From positions 71,972,869 through 72,036,868 of the forward strand of contig JAVHZZ010000006.1 in NCBI GenBank assembly GCA_036250195.1: a DNA stretch of 64,000 nucleotides, given 5' to 3'. Positions 1 to 12,576 of this stretch are shown here, one piece after another; within the stretch, counting starts at the first letter, position 1; each line of letters opens with the position of its first letter. The notes under the pieces are model-generated. The model saw only the letters and a program-made list of their open reading frames with translations, ran no database searches and was not told where the DNA came from. The DNA comes from Mixophyes australis (taxonomy: Eukaryota; Chordata; Amphibia; Anura; Limnodynastidae). The translations under genes were made by a program, and so were the position numbers.

Positions 1-157
1 GTGCTGGGAGATCTGGGTACTGCGTTCTGCTTAGTGAGGGAAGGAAGACTCCATTTAGCACGAGGGGAAAAGGTGTGTTTTGGGGAGGATGAGGTGCACT
101 AATTTGCTTTATTAGCAGGTGCAAGGGGGAAGGGACTGTGTTTTGCATTGTTAACAA
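1..157. repeat. Dispersed repeat, copy A
   Basis: This stretch is closely matched by positions 5901-6087 in the same orientation; both carry 'gtgctgggagatctgggtac' and a 'caggtgcaaggggg' block. It is cut by the window start. I do not recognise the family and see no coding potential. Because the two copies are about 5.9 kb apart and direct, I considered LTRs but see no clear terminal TG/CA or primer-binding site. Confidence 0.6.
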
Positions 158-170
158 ATAATTGGATTGG

Positions 171-303
171 TTTCCTATTGCAACCAATCAGATTCTAGCT
201 GTCATTTTGTAGAATGCACTAAATAAATGAAAGCTAGAATCTAATTGGCTGCTATAGGCAACATCTCCACTTTTTCAAACCCGCAGCTTAGCAAATAGAC
301 CCC
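171..303. mobile_element. Partial MITE, 'caacatctccac' family, copy 1
   Basis: The sequence shares a long core with 21452-21616 and 22926-23091: a 'caaccaatcagattctagct' arm and a 'ataggcaacatctccac' arm in inverted arrangement around an 'aaataaatga' centre, ending in 'tttcaaacccgcag'. The 5' end is truncated compared with the other two. It is a short non-autonomous inverted-repeat element; the superfamily is not determined. Confidence 0.75.
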
Positions 304-985
304 TTAAAGTCTGATCCAGAGATTCTGGACTGTGATCACACTGATCGAGTACCTCTAGTTGAGGAGTGTTCATGTGCCATTTTAGGCTATGGTTGAGGAA
401 AACACCCCTAATTGCTTGAGACAATACCTTATTGAAGATTGTTGCTGACACTGAATATGATCAGTCGTGGTCAAGTGTTGAATTTTCCTCTAATGCTTTG
501 TATGCCCAGGAATCTAAGCACGTCAATAACTAAATGTGAAGATGGAAGTTATTCATCAGGGAAAAGGAAACACTGCTAATGATTTCTACATACAACAGTT
601 GTTGCTTTTTTGAATAGGATATGCAACAACAATAATACACAATAATCAACCTCCAACCCCCAGTCAGCATTCTCTGTTTTTATGTTAGACCCACCAAAAG
701 GTAAAGTGGAACCAATTTACAAAGCCTTATTTAGAAATGTAAGTGACTGGAGAGGTCATAAGTTTTTACAGTACTCCACTCCCTAAATATGTATCTTGGA
801 CACTGTGATTGTCTTGCACAGAAAGCTGTTAAAAGTAACAATGGTAGTGCTTCCAATGGGCTGTTACACAGTTGGGTGAGTTACTATCAGACTATACCGA
901 AAGTCTTTATGTATAAATCTACTTTTTTGTGACTTCAACAGTTGAATCATATGGTAAAGCTTTATAGAAGGGGTAAGTGTGCCTT
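304..985. other. Non-coding, no feature seen
   Basis: AT-leaning unique-looking sequence. No convincing exon, RNA gene or repeat was found by eye. Confidence 0.5.
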
Positions 986-1239
986 TAATACGCCATACTT
1001 GCTCACTCTCCCGGAGTATCCGGGAGACTCCTGAATTCCGGATAGGTCTCCCGGGAGAGTGGGGCATTCTGCTGCATCTGCCAACTTCCTAGTCAAGTGG
1101 GCAGGATTTGGAGACTCCATGACGTGATTCTCGGGGAATCGCATCATTTTGGCCCCACCCCGTGGTAAAATCACGCGTTTGTGTCATTGTGTTGCGCTCC
1201 TGGAGGCCAACATTGAAAGTTGGCAAGTATGTAATATGC
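986..1239. mobile_element. hAT-like MITE, 'catacttgc..gcaagtatg' family, copy 1
   Basis: The element spans 994-1231. Terminal inverted repeats begin 'catacttgc' and end 'gcaagtatg', followed inward by 'ctctcccggag' motifs. Flanking 8-mers 'taatacgc' (986-993) and 'taatatgc' (1232-1239) differ at one base and look like an old 8-bp target duplication, the hAT-type length. A second copy lies at 33842-34100. No transposase is encoded. Confidence 0.75.
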
Positions 1240-2740
1240 ATAAGCAATGTTATTGTTGTAAAGTCTCATAGCAGGCCGTAAATTTTAAGCATTTAACATT
1301 GGTTCTTAAAGCCTGTCGCAGGGAATACTTATACTCTTTTTAAGTGAAGGCAAATCACATGGTGTTGTCTACTCTTTTGACAGTCATTGGTTTTCAATGC
1401 CCTGGTATAGCAGGAACTGTATAATGGTGTAGTATGTAATACTGGGAAATATGTTATTTAACCTTCTAGAACTCTACATTAGTTTCCAGCTCACTACATG
1501 TATAATTAGTACACGATTCAGCAAACAAAACATCACTGAACTTGTGTTCAGCAGTGACTGTTACATCTCTGTGTACACTTCTGGTTTATGTGCTTGAGGC
1601 AAGTGTTTATCTACACAATGGTACTCAGTAGACAATAGTAATTCCTAATTGTAGGAAATAATTACTGGCAATTCAATCTGGTACTCTAAGTACACTAATT
1701 TTTGGAAAAACCAAATGCTTGGTCAAAACTGCCACAGGTAAGTAAACCTGTTTGTGTAGTAAAAAAGTAAACACACGTGTGTACATTGTATTATGCGTAA
1801 AAAGAGGTGTTAAAATAAAGGACCAATACATACTACTTAAACATTAATTCAATGTGTGTCTTGTAACAGTCATAAGTCTAGTGTAAACTTGCTATACCTT
1901 GAAACAACTTGATACAGTTAACGCTTCGTATTGACATTTTTTTATTTTTATTTCTAAAAATCTTTTGTCAGGAAGAAATATATTGATAGTTACCTCTTGT
2001 CCTGGGTATATCATATATACAGTTTTTCTGGCTGCAGAAAATCAATGATATAGCCGAGTGCTAGCTGTTGTTGTCACTGTATTTCCTTCACTTGTCCTAA
2101 AGGCTGGAAATCTGGTGTGAATAGGATAAAAGATGTTTTATCTTAAAACAACTTAAAGAGAAATGTCATGTAAAATGTATTTTCCCGCTGACTACATATG
2201 GGGACATACTCACCCATTCATTGTTCCCATTTAACAAGCTTCTGAAAGTTCGACGTATATTTTTGCAATTGTTACTTTTAACTGTTTAGCTTGTGGAAAT
2301 TCACAGGTGAATAAACGCCAGGTGCATTGGGGACGGAAAGGCCATTGTGGAATAAATAGAGAGGATCATATATTGGTGTTTACAAGTAACAACACACGTC
2401 TATAATTGAGTTTACAATCTAATGAGGATTTGTCTAAAGAGGTACATTTGTGTCTGTAGTGTGATTTGCAGTGCCCATCCCTTAGTGATGCCCCTCTCAG
2501 CCCCTCTCCCCTCCTCTGTATTATTAGTGATATCTCCTCTCTCTGCTCCCATGGACCCTCCCTCCGGAGCCCTCCCCTTCTCAGTCCTAAATCTCTGGGA
2601 TGGATGTGGGACGCACTGATCTAATCTCCAGGACTTCAGTCTTTTGAAACTTTCAGCGCCTCTCAAATTACTTCCCATTTACCCACAAAAGACCCCTAAG
2701 TGACTTCACATTAATGACTATAACGGCTCTTGAATGAGGA
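1240..2740. other. Non-coding, no feature seen
   Basis: No recognisable gene or repeat. A pyrimidine-rich stretch at about 2475-2590 precedes the GC-richer segment at 2750-3130. Confidence 0.45.
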
Positions 2741-2749
2741 AATGGCAGG

Positions 2750-3128
2750 CTAGTTTGTGGGAGGGGGAGGCCCGGGCTTATTTGAAAGGGTTAATTTAAA
2801 GCCCCCTCCTCCCTTCCAGTTTGCAAATCTTGAATGTGCTCTGTGTGAGCCTCACACTCTGCTCTCCCGTCTGAGTTGTGTTCACCAGTCCTCACCTACG
2901 GTCCTTGTAACTGGAGAGGCTGTGGGGTCACTTCTGCTGAAAGGATATTATCCTGTTTATCTGTATCTCTGCACTGGGCATCAGTCAGCACCTGCCCATC
3001 TCTGCTAATGCCACCATACCAAGTACCACTTAAAGTGATTCTGAGCATAGAACAAAACCTGCTAAATCAGAAATTCCTTTGAAACCCTCAAAGAACACAT
3101 TGGAGTACTGTGATTTGCCATTTAAAAG
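2750..3128 (+). promoter_or_regulatory. Candidate NOTUM promoter and 5' non-coding exon
   Basis: NOTUM needs an upstream exon because a strong acceptor (polypyrimidine tract then 'tttgcag') lies 20 bp before its ATG at 16168. This segment is a candidate: it is GC-richer than its surroundings and ends in a donor-like 'aaaag|gtacgt' near 3128. Just upstream of the donor are TCF/LEF-like cores, 'cctttgaaacc' (about 3078) and 'cctcaaagaac' (about 3089). NOTUM is a known Wnt feedback target, so such sites would fit. There is no direct evidence that this is transcribed, and the implied first intron would be 13 kb. Confidence 0.25.
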
Positions 3129-5900
3129 GTACGTTTTTATTCACATTTAAAATAAAACATTTTATGGGTGTCCATTTTGGCTTTTGCTTTATGCAATGTT
3201 TTATATAGGATCTCACAGGTTATTAGTTTTATACTTGAAAAGTGAATTAATATACAAGAGGGAGACACACTGAAGTAGTGAGGAAGATGCACCATTCAGG
3301 CTGCAGGAATTAAAGGGTCAGGGAAGTGTTGGGGGCTTTGTACTGTTTGTGTGTTTGACAGTCTGTACAGAACTGCATGATCTGGTGATTATGGCTGAAT
3401 ACTCATTAGGATGTGCAGGTGAAAGTGCTGAGGTGTTTCCCAAGCTAATTATCCCTGAATACTGTGTTAATGCAGGGAAGAAGCATACATGTCAGTAGGT
3501 GCAGTAAAATGTAGTGTGTTCAGTGAAACAATGTGCAGGATCAGGAAAGATGCCAGGCTTCATTTGGGCTCATTCAGACCTGTGCTTTCAATTTGAGTTT
3601 TCATGTGTTTTGCATGATTGGAAATTGAATGTAAATGGCATACAACATAGGACTGTGATTTCTATGGCACAATTTATACCTTTGCATTCACCGTATTATA
3701 TTGTACTTTTAACTCAGCGTGTGACCTTTTCCACCCCATGTCAAATAAAATGCATGTCAATGTGTTGGGTTTGCGTTGTATTTTTCAGAATGCTACTTGT
3801 TTGATTTTATTTTTATTTTACCAACAAGAATCTTTGTTGTGTTTTACTCTATTCTCCCTTAACCCTTCAGAAAATAACTTGAAAAGAAGGAAATTCTATC
3901 TATAACCTCCAAATCTACATAATTACAGTGTTGATATCCGTCTCGCTTTTCTAGCCTTTATTGTATGACTCATAATAGTATAGATATTATGAATTCTGTA
4001 TTGAGGGACTGTGGGAGCAGAACTGAGAAGAGTAAGGATGAGGTGTGGTGGCGGTGGATGAGATTTAATAATGCCATGTGGGTGCTTTGAAGTAGTACTG
4101 AGGATGCCACGTGTGTGCCGTTAAGGAGCAGTAAGGATTGTGTGTGACTGCACTGCTGAGCTGGTGACATGAAGTGGCAGTGATGGAACGTCAAGATGTC
4201 ATGAGGGAACAGCGAGGATTCCGTATGTGCAGTGAATGAGTCCTGGGTCACGCTGACTAGATCATATGTTAATACAATACAATCCCAGCTCTAGAGCAGC
4301 ATGGACTGTCATCTGCTTTCTCTCACCAGGGCTACAGACAGTCAGTTAAGGTACCTGTCATGTCTCTGTTTGTCAGTAGGATAAATAGAATATGTTTAAC
4401 AATATCCTTGTGACATTTTTCTGATATTTCATGATTTAAACGGAGAAGCTTATTGTTAGAATTTCTTAAATAAAATTATCATTAGACAATATGTTAAGGT
4501 CTTAAACCCTACTTTGCGAGGCATCACTGGATACTAATGATGGAAGGGAGGCACAGGTGCTTACAGTATGAGTGGGTTAATACAGACACTGCAAATCAAA
4601 GCGGGTTCATACAAGTGTCAATGATCCAAGGCAGCACAATGGATGCTGGATGCCGACAGGTAGGTTCATACTGGTAGTGAGGCTGGGGTTGCATGGGAAG
4701 GTCTCTGTAGTTGTTCTACTGATTTTCAAATGTGAAGGTTACAGCTCTAAAGGTAACTTTGAAATAGAGTCAAAGTTTTAAGGCGTTAAAACTGAAGGTT
4801 CCCGGACATATTTTGATCTTGGTGGCCAATTAGGCTCTTATACTGTACCCACCACAAATAGCAATGTTTATGGGTATGATAAGACTGACCGTTCCGATCA
4901 GTATCTGTTTGGAAACATTCAGCTGTCAGTTGGGATTGTGAAAATGCAGTTACATTATTTTGACCCCATGGAATAACATAAGTTTGTGACCAAAATGGAC
5001 ATACTGTAGGTCTAGAAGCTCGTATTGGGTGACCAGATAAGTTGGTACATTGGCACCTTATTTCATTTTGTAAATGTTAATTTATAGCATACTCCACAGT
5101 ACTTTACAATTGGGTCTTAAGTCATCTGTATTTTTTGCCCTTTATATAACTTTATTTTAACCATATGTGGCTTATGTCCTTACCCAGACACATGCAGCAT
5201 AAGGCTCTTAAGCTATTGTGGAACTAGAAATCGGAGCATTCACTGCCAGGATGCTGGGACTGTTTCATTTCCAGTGGCAACAATCACATTTGCTCCAACT
5301 AAATATTACTTGCAAAGATATCTACTTATTTTTATTATCAGTTGTGTTGCCTCTACTAGCGATATGGGCCTCTATGTACCCTTTCCTCCCCCTCTGCAGA
5401 CTTCATGGACACTGCTTGTGGTTTGGAAAGAAAAAGGAGGATGCCAAAAAAAGTGGAGATCAAAGAGGAGCGGCGACACCCAGAACCACAGAAAAGGAAG
5501 GGGTGTGGGTAGGAGGATGGAAGGGGGGAGTGAGAGAATAAAGGAAGAGAGTGAGGGAAGGTTGCTTGATGGAAAGTGACAGGAAAGCTGAAAAGGACAC
5601 ATGTCAGCAATATTTATAACCCCGGTCTTACACTGTGCTCACTATTATGAAGCATTATTTTATGTATCCATCTAAAATAGAAGGGTCCTAAAATTCTGAA
5701 ACTGAAAGCTAGTACACTCGTGTTGCTTGTAGTTTGCTCTAATCATGAATACCACCCATTACTACTTCTTGGGTGCCAAAGAGTAAAATTGTTGTGTATG
5801 TATTCCCTTTTATCCTTCAGAATTCAGTGCAGACAGTTATCCTAATTCTACAGAAATTAGTGTTTTAAATGAAAGATTCCCTTTAGAAAAAATCAGGACT
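3129..5900. other. Non-coding (possible NOTUM intron), no feature seen
   Basis: No convincing coding or RNA feature. Around 4030-4260 there is a vague G-rich tandem texture (repeated 'gaggat', 'gtgtgtg') too degenerate to define a unit. Confidence 0.45.
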
Positions 5901-6087
5901 GTGCTGGGAGATCTGGGTACTGTGTTCTGCTTAATGAGGGAAGGAAGATGCATTTAGCACCTTGCACATGAGTTGAAAAGCTGTGTTTTTGGGGGCGGGG
6001 GTGGTTTTGTAGTTTGCATAATTATCAGGTGCAAGGGGGGAAGGGACTGCATATTTTGCATTGTGAGCAAGAGGTAGAGGGGAGGAG
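5901..6087. repeat. Dispersed repeat, copy B
   Basis: This matches positions 1-157 in direct orientation with small indels, e.g. 'tgctgggagatctgggtact' and the 'caggtgcaagggggg' block. The family is not recognised. Confidence 0.6.
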
Positions 6088-6559
6088 GGGACTCTGAGCA
6101 GAGGCGTAACTAGAACTCTCGTAGGGAGTGTGGTGTGATGGCTTTAGAGCCTAAAGGTAAAGGGTGTCCTAAGTGCACCCCTCACGGCGGTCCCTCTCTG
6201 GTCTTCAGTGTGCATGTGTAGGCTACCACATATGCTCAGGAGAGCAGAGGATGTCAATGGAGGGGATCGAGGATGGACTTTTAATGTGAGATTTACGCAC
6301 AGTGCTACTTTTGAGATTCCACCTCTGCACACAGAAGTGCGCTTTTAGTGTGCAAAGGTGTCTCCCGAGAGCAGAGAAGGAGTACACTTTGAAATGCATT
6401 GTGCGGAGCATCCAGGTGTATCCCTACAAAACCAAGGGGATTTACATTTACGTCAGATAAGGACCACTATCTTTTGCTGCCCAACCCTTCCTTGAATCTT
6501 TAGCTTTTAAATTCAGAACGTGGGTGTCATTTCAGCAGCATATAGAATAATGCATTGTA

Positions 6560-7610
6560 GCGTGGTAGTATTATTAAATTTATTATCGTAGATTTGTAAG
6601 GTGCCACAGGCTCTGCAGTGCCATACAGTAGAGAACATAGGACATGCATAAAACAAGGACATACAAGGCAGACAAAATAAATGCAGACATGAAAACAAGT
6701 GGTAGAGGACTCTGCTCATTAAAGAGCTTACATTCTAAGAGGAAGAGGGCACAGCTAAAACAAAAGTAGTGAGTGTGGCTTAGAGTGGAGATTGGGACTG
6801 TGAGGGTGTATTAGTGTGAATAGTATCATTAGGGCTAAGGTAAGCTTTAAAAAAAAGAGATGGGGAATGAACATCTAAAGATTAGAAGACTGTAGGAAAG
6901 CCTGATTAGGTGTGGTAGGGAATTGCATAAGTGGGAAGCAGCACGGGAGAAGTCTTGTAGACTGGAGTGAGAGGTGGTTACCAGAGACGAGACAAGGTGC
7001 AGGTCAGAGGTAGATCTAAGAGAACAGGAGGGAGAGTATTTTGATATGAGATTTGAGATGTATGAAGGGGTGGTGTTGAAGGCTTTGTTGGTAAGGGTGA
7101 ATAATTTGAATTGGATTCCTGAGGACTCGGAGCCAGTGTAGGGATTTGCAAAGTGGTGCAGCAGATGTAGAACGGTGAGAGAGGAACATCATTCCTGCAG
7201 CAGCATTTAGGAGGGATTGAAGTGTGGATTTATAGGCGTCGGGAATGCCAGATAGCAGGAGGTTGCAGTAGTCCAGACAGGAGGTGATGAGGGAATGGAT
7301 AAGAGTTTTGGTAGCACTTTGAGTAAGAAAAGGGTGTATTCTGTCAGTGTTTTTACGGTAGAATTGGCAGGGCTGGGAGAGAGTCTGGATGTGAGGAATA
7401 AAGCAGAGGGCGGAGTCAAGTGTAACACCAAGGCAGCGGGCTTGGGTGACTGAGGAAATTGTGGTGTTATTAACAGTGAGGGAGATCTGAGCGGAGGTGG
7501 GGATTCTGGCAGGAGGGAAAATGATAAGCTCTGTTTTGGATATGTTGAGCTTTAGGTAGCGTTGGAACATCCATGTGGAGATAGCTGAAAGACAGTTGGC
7601 TACACGAAAT
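6560..7610 (-). mobile_element. L2/CR1-like LINE, 3' fragment, copy 1
   Basis: Translation of the minus strand gives the C-terminal half of a LINE reverse transcriptase with typical L2/CR1-clade phrases: 'KLNISKTELIIFPP', '[13 protein letters not shown]' and 'LLNAAAG'. The YADD catalytic block is absent (5' truncation). The 3' untranslated part carries the same segments as the longer copy at 57399-59365, including 'gaatgtaagctc' and a 'gtggcacc..' tail (minus-strand reading). It is decayed and not functional. Confidence 0.85.
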
Positions 7611-9207
7611 AGTACAGAAGCGTATTTGTAGAAGCTGAGCTGGGTCTCGGCTCTCCTAGAGCTGTGAAAGTGGGGAGCCTCATGACAAGACGCCAATTCT
7701 AGTGGCTACCACCCCAAGATGGGATGGGGAGAGGCGCATTGTCACCTGCTCGAGGCAAGGATATACATCATTATTCACTCATTGGGACGGTCCAGTTATT
7801 GATGACAGCGCAAACACAATGATGATCTATAGAGTAGCTGTTTGTAAATTATCCGTCTGTGAGAGATGCCATCTTGCTGGGCAGGTGCAAAACATTTGTA
7901 AAGAGTTATCAACCCAGTGCTCTGAGGCTGACCAGATGCATGTACCAGTAACACACTCATTGCATTGCTGATTATACTGATACTATATCACATGCTGCTC
8001 TGTTGCATTTGTTGCCATTAATTTAGTGCGTTAATCTGTTACCACTGTGCTGTGAATAGCAGACATTTGTTTTGAAGCTTATGCAAAGATTGGCTCTTGT
8101 GTGTGTGAAATATGCGACTCCCCATATGTCAGTCCAGTCTGAAGTTGTGTTTTATTTGAATGTTCAAATCTGTTTTTCATACTGTTTAAGAGAAAAACAA
8201 GCTACAAAGTTTTATTAAAAAACAAACACACTGATTCTTTACGACATTCTACTGATTTTATATCATGTTCTATGTGATGTGTTTTTTTTTTGTTTGTTCT
8301 CTTGCTGACATTGCATATCGGTTTTGTTTGTTACTTGACCATTCAAAAATAAAAATTAAAAAAACAAACACACACATACAGACTCTCTATCCCCTCCCAA
8401 AACTGCGCAACACAGAAGGTCATATCTAAGGGGTCTTATGTCTAAAAAAAAAAAAAGTGATAACAATGAGTATTTTTTTATTGCAGCTAATTCTGTCAAT
8501 GAAAATTCTCCTGTTGCTCCAATTGTTTTTTAAAAATAAATAAATACAAATCTTGCAGAGCTGGCTGAGCAGTGCTCGGCTACCTTGGCAATACTGGCCC
8601 GGAGTGGTAAGGGTTAACTTGCAGCTCCGACCAGTCCCTGACTATCTGTGACTGTGTGAGCCAACTTGCACATATGCAGTTTTGGGATTTCAGTTCCACT
8701 AATTAAAAAGTAGTTAAAACATATTTAAAAGTCTTTTAAAAACTATTTTAAATCTTTAAACTTGAAAAAATGCTTTATTAGAAGAAAGATTTTTTTTTTT
8801 CAATGATTTTCTTCTTCTGTTGTGGCCATTCTAAGGTGGCGATAATAGAACAAATATTGAGGTGGTACATGTACCGCTATGAAGGTTATTAAATAGGTTT
8901 CTCTATGCAAGGATATGGGGAAGCTATTGCTGGTGAATATTACCTCAGAAAGGGGTTTCCCATCGATGTACAGAGAAATATGGGGGGAAAAAGCCCCATA
9001 ACTGACCGGGGCACTCAAAATAGAATGCTAAAAATGTTATGCCCATGTGATCTGAAGTTAGCTTAGGCCATAAAATCCACCTTATACTTCTTATTCGGTC
9101 CCAAATAAAGTAGAATACTCGCAGTATCCTATTTCTCTTGTCCTGTTAATTTGGGTTCACCAAGAGTTTCACTTGTGGGAAAATAAGTATTGCAATTTAA
9201 AGATTAT
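7611..9207. other. Non-coding, no feature seen
   Basis: AT-rich with several A- or T-runs (8220, 8290, 8445, 8790). No gene or clear repeat was recognised. Confidence 0.45.
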
Positions 9208-9393
9208 GGGCCTGATTCATTAAGGATCTTAAATTAAGAAGTTTCTTATTTCAGACAAAACCATGTTACAATGCAAGGGGTGCAAATTAGTTTTCTGTTT
9301 TGCACATAAGTTAAATATTGACTGTTTTTTCATGTAGCACACAAATATCAACTTTTAAATTTCAGTGTACAAATAAGCTATCAAGTATTTGTG
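9208..9393. mobile_element. Foldback MITE, 'gggcctgattcatt' family, half copy
   Basis: This is the left arm and loop of the palindromic MITE present in full at 44917-45250 and 57516-57849. It starts 'gggcctgattcattaagg' and includes 'atgttacaatgcaaggggtg' and 'ttttttcatgtagcacac', then stops inside the loop ('caagtatttgtg') where unrelated sequence begins. The second arm is missing. Confidence 0.85.
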
Positions 9394-10250
9394 GTCATCT
9401 GACCTTGATAAAGATTCCGTCTGGAATTGAAACGCGTTGGTTGGTTCGAGTGGCTTCTCCTGCTACTGTTTGGGACATTGGGACTTTTGCATTGATGTTT
9501 GGGAGGACTTGGAACCCGGGTAATCCATCTTGCTCTTGTGTTTATGTGCTTGTGATCATTTCCTTTATGGGGATGAGCGGTGATACGATTCTGGGATACC
9601 GAGGTGCTAATCTAATTTTCTGAGATGCGCTGTGCCCGTGAGGAATCTTGTAAGCAGACCCCTATGGGGACCCCCTCACGTGGTTCATCCTGTAGAGTAT
9701 ACCTTATTGATTAGATACACCTGGAGGAGGGATATTTTAATGAATATGCTATAAACCCCATGTTTGCATCACCTCTCTTACAGTACTACCCTATGTATAT
9801 TTCTATATTTTTTTTACAGTATTTCTATCCATTTGATGGACTTTATTATTGTGTGATCCTCTCAGCGCTATGAGGTATACTATTTTTCTGTTTTGATTGT
9901 GTTCCTTCAGGAAGGTGGTGACCTTCTTTTTGTACACTTCTGGCAGCTTTGGGGCTGCATCAGCGCTCATATCTGGTATACATTTGCTATTTATATATCC
10001 CCTTCATCTGGTGTTTCCACTACATGGAGATAATTGTCAGGGTGAGAGTCTGACTCCAAGCTTTTGTGTCTTGCATTAATGGAAGTGACCCGTGGTCGCT
10101 TTGATGGTGATGATTCAGTACTTCGACCGCCCCAAAAAATCTTTAATTCTTTTCTGTGCCATGACCAAATCATGGATGGCTGCTACTAACAGGCTGGGAT
10201 CTGTGGAGCAGGGTAGGAGGAGAGCAGCTGTGAGGGGAGGATTGGCCACT
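9394..10250. repeat. Unidentified repeat-like sequence
   Basis: This contains a 'ccgtctggaattgaaacgcg' phrase, a type I associate from memory with dispersed vertebrate repeats. A similar 'cctgatgaaagttagctgta' phrase occurs at 19677. No ORF of interest; family not determined. Confidence 0.3.
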
Positions 10251-10255
10251 ATACT

Positions 10256-10399
10256 GACTGCATGTTCCATGTCACCAACAGTGACTGCAGTGCAGAGAGT
10301 GCAGTGTTTAGGGTAGAGGGGAGGTTTGGAGTTTTATCAGAAGAATCTTCCTGGCTGTCGGTTATCTGCATTCAGTGACATGGAACATGCAGGCAGTGT
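10256..10399. repeat. Short inverted repeat
   Basis: Arm 'tgcatgttccatgtcac' near 10260 is exactly complementary to 'gtgacatggaacatgca' near 10376, with about 100 bp between. It may be a small decayed MITE; nothing further can be said. Confidence 0.5.
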
Positions 10400-11180
10400 A
10401 ATGCTGATAGAATGCAGAAGAATCGGTTGTCTGCAATCATTTGTGCACTCTGTTCCATTGTCTTACAACTTACAAGAACAGTCAATGGAAAGTGCAGCTT
10501 CCCGTTCTCGTGTGACTGCTTATGCTTACTGCAAATAGTGATGGCGAAATGAGTGGGGTTAAAAAAGGGGAAGGTTAAAAAAAAAAAAAAAGTGTTTGCA
10601 AGAAGAAAATGTACACAGAACAAGCATAAAGATAATTTCATTTTTGGTAAACAGAAGTGACAACAGTTGGCAAGTTCAGATAAAGTTTTTATCGCTTTAT
10701 CCTCGTTCGCTTTTGTGTAGAAGTTCATGGGAGGGGCACAGCAGTCTTTTCTCACCCTACAGAAATCATGGGTTGATAACTGCCCCCTCTGGTCACCCAC
10801 GGTTCCTACGCCCCTGGTGCTCTCCAATGATTAGAGACTTTCTTGCACTTTACTGCTTTTGAATCAGGCCAGAGGATTACCTACAAAGTCTATTCAAAAT
10901 CTGCTCATTACTCTACAACTGGATACCAAACTTAGGAGAGAGAATGTTTGTCATCCCATCATGAAATAACTAATTTGCTCCATAAACCAAGAATACTGTG
11001 TGGATACTGGTAGCAATAATGAGGAGAAATGTTACACTATATAAAGTAACCAGTTATGTTGGCTCTCGTTCACCTGCCATTAATGTCGGCCCTATTCCAG
11101 ACCATTGTGGGATCTTAAGAAAAAACTTTTTCTTCAGTAGCTGTCATTCATATACAAAGCTATTGATTGCAGTGAGGTTT
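10400..11180. other. Non-coding, no feature seen
   Basis: No recognised feature apart from an A-run at 10576. Confidence 0.45.
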
Positions 11181-11181
11181 T

Positions 11182-11276
11182 TTTCTTCTCCTTCTCTTTC
11201 TTTCTTTTTTCTTCTTCTTTTCCTTCTTTCTTTTTTCTTCTTCTTTTCCTTCTTTCTTTTTTTTTCTTCTTCCTTT
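11182..11276. repeat. Polypyrimidine CTT/CTTT microsatellite
   Basis: About 95 bp of C/T on the plus strand with repeated 'ttcttcttttccttctttct' motifs. Long homopurine-homopyrimidine tracts of this kind can form triplex structures. Confidence 0.9.
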
Positions 11277-12150
11277 TACAAATAGACAGGCAATTTATAT
11301 CTAGCACTGAGTGGGGTTCCTCTTTGAAGTTCTTGAAAATATGTTCAGAAACCAATAGGTAAAATGAAATCCAGTTTTGAGCTTATTTGTTTGAGATGCT
11401 CTGCAAAATATAAAATATTAAAGGGCAACTAAGCTCCATAATTAAAAAAGTTAATATCTGGAACATAAAGGGAAACTACATTATTCAGCGTTACTTTGAC
11501 TTTCCTCAGTAGCACTCCATTAAAGACAGTTGAAGCTCCTTTCACGTTTTTAAGGCAGTGGGCATATTTTTCAATTTTTATCAACGCTTCCTTAATATTA
11601 TTGTTTAAATAGAGAGAAACCCTTTCTCTAGCGAAAAAAGTGTTTCTGCGAGCAATAGAGCTTCCTATAGTGCTTAATTACGCAAAGACATTCATAAATG
11701 CGACATTTGGGAAAAATAAGTCCCACGTCCAATCTGCCCCAAAATGTTCACTTTACTGCAGACCTCTGGCTATCCTCACACAAGCCTTTTAATTTTTTAT
11801 AATATTTTAAAATTAGTTTTTTTACTCTTTCAAATTATATCTCCTTAGTTTAGGCTATTGTTAGCTTGCCCCATAAATTAATTTTGCCTAAACCATAGAG
11901 AAAGACAATTATGAATGGATTAAGGCTTGATAAATAAGCCCCTAAATGTTGCCATGTATACAATATGACACTCTCCTAAATATGAGGGAGGGGCTTTAGC
12001 TTTCTGGTAGTTTTGGAGATAATTCTGTACTTTTTTTTTTTTTTTATCTATAGAGCTACAGTAGAGTGTATAGTTAACACAGAGTAATGTGTTTTACATT
12101 GGTGTTTTTAGATTTGAATTCTGGGGTTTATTGGCCCTTTTGACTTTTAG
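11277..12150. other. Non-coding, no feature seen
   Basis: AT-rich, with a T-run at 12029. No gene or clear repeat was recognised. Confidence 0.45.
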
Positions 12151-12503
12151 GGGGGGAATTCAATTCCCCCTAGAATAGCACCGCACTGAGGGGCATATTC
12201 AATTAGGGTTCCGGTTCGCGTTACCATGAAAAGTGCGCGTTCTTGCCGGTATTACGGTACCGCAATAACGCAGATTTTCATATGGGCTGCGAACGAAAAT
12301 CCACGTTGCGGTAACATGGATTAAGTTCGCAGCCCGTTCCGGCGCGAACCGGAACCCTAATTGAATATGCCCCTAAGTGTATTACCGTTAATACGATAAT
12401 TTTAACACAGATTTCTGATCCGTGAGCAAAAAGCCGGCTTTGAAATTACTGTATTAATGGTAATTTTGCGTACTATTACCGTAATAGCAATTGAATTCCC
12501 CTC
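12151..12503. mobile_element. MITE nested in a MITE
   Basis: The outer element has inverted ends 'gggggaattcaatt' and 'caattgaattcccc' and an interior rich in 'attaccgtaat'-type motifs; related copies lie at 35170-35395 and 40199-40415. A second inverted-repeat element, about 12190-12373, sits inside it with ends 'ggggcatattcaattagg' and 'cctaattgaatatgcccc' and inner 'ggttcgcg/cgcgaacc'. The arms of the inner element fold over most of its length. A half-copy relative of the inner family begins at 26189. Confidence 0.8.
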
Positions 12504-12576
12504 CATAGTTTTATGGAGGCAAAAAGAAGTTGCCCATGGCACCTCAATATCATGTATATACTTATAATAACATACC

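Noticed and set aside
10592..10862. Short open frames of 80-150 codons scattered in 1-16 kb and other intergenic parts
   Set aside because: No family resemblance, splice context or conservation clue; lengths are what chance allows.
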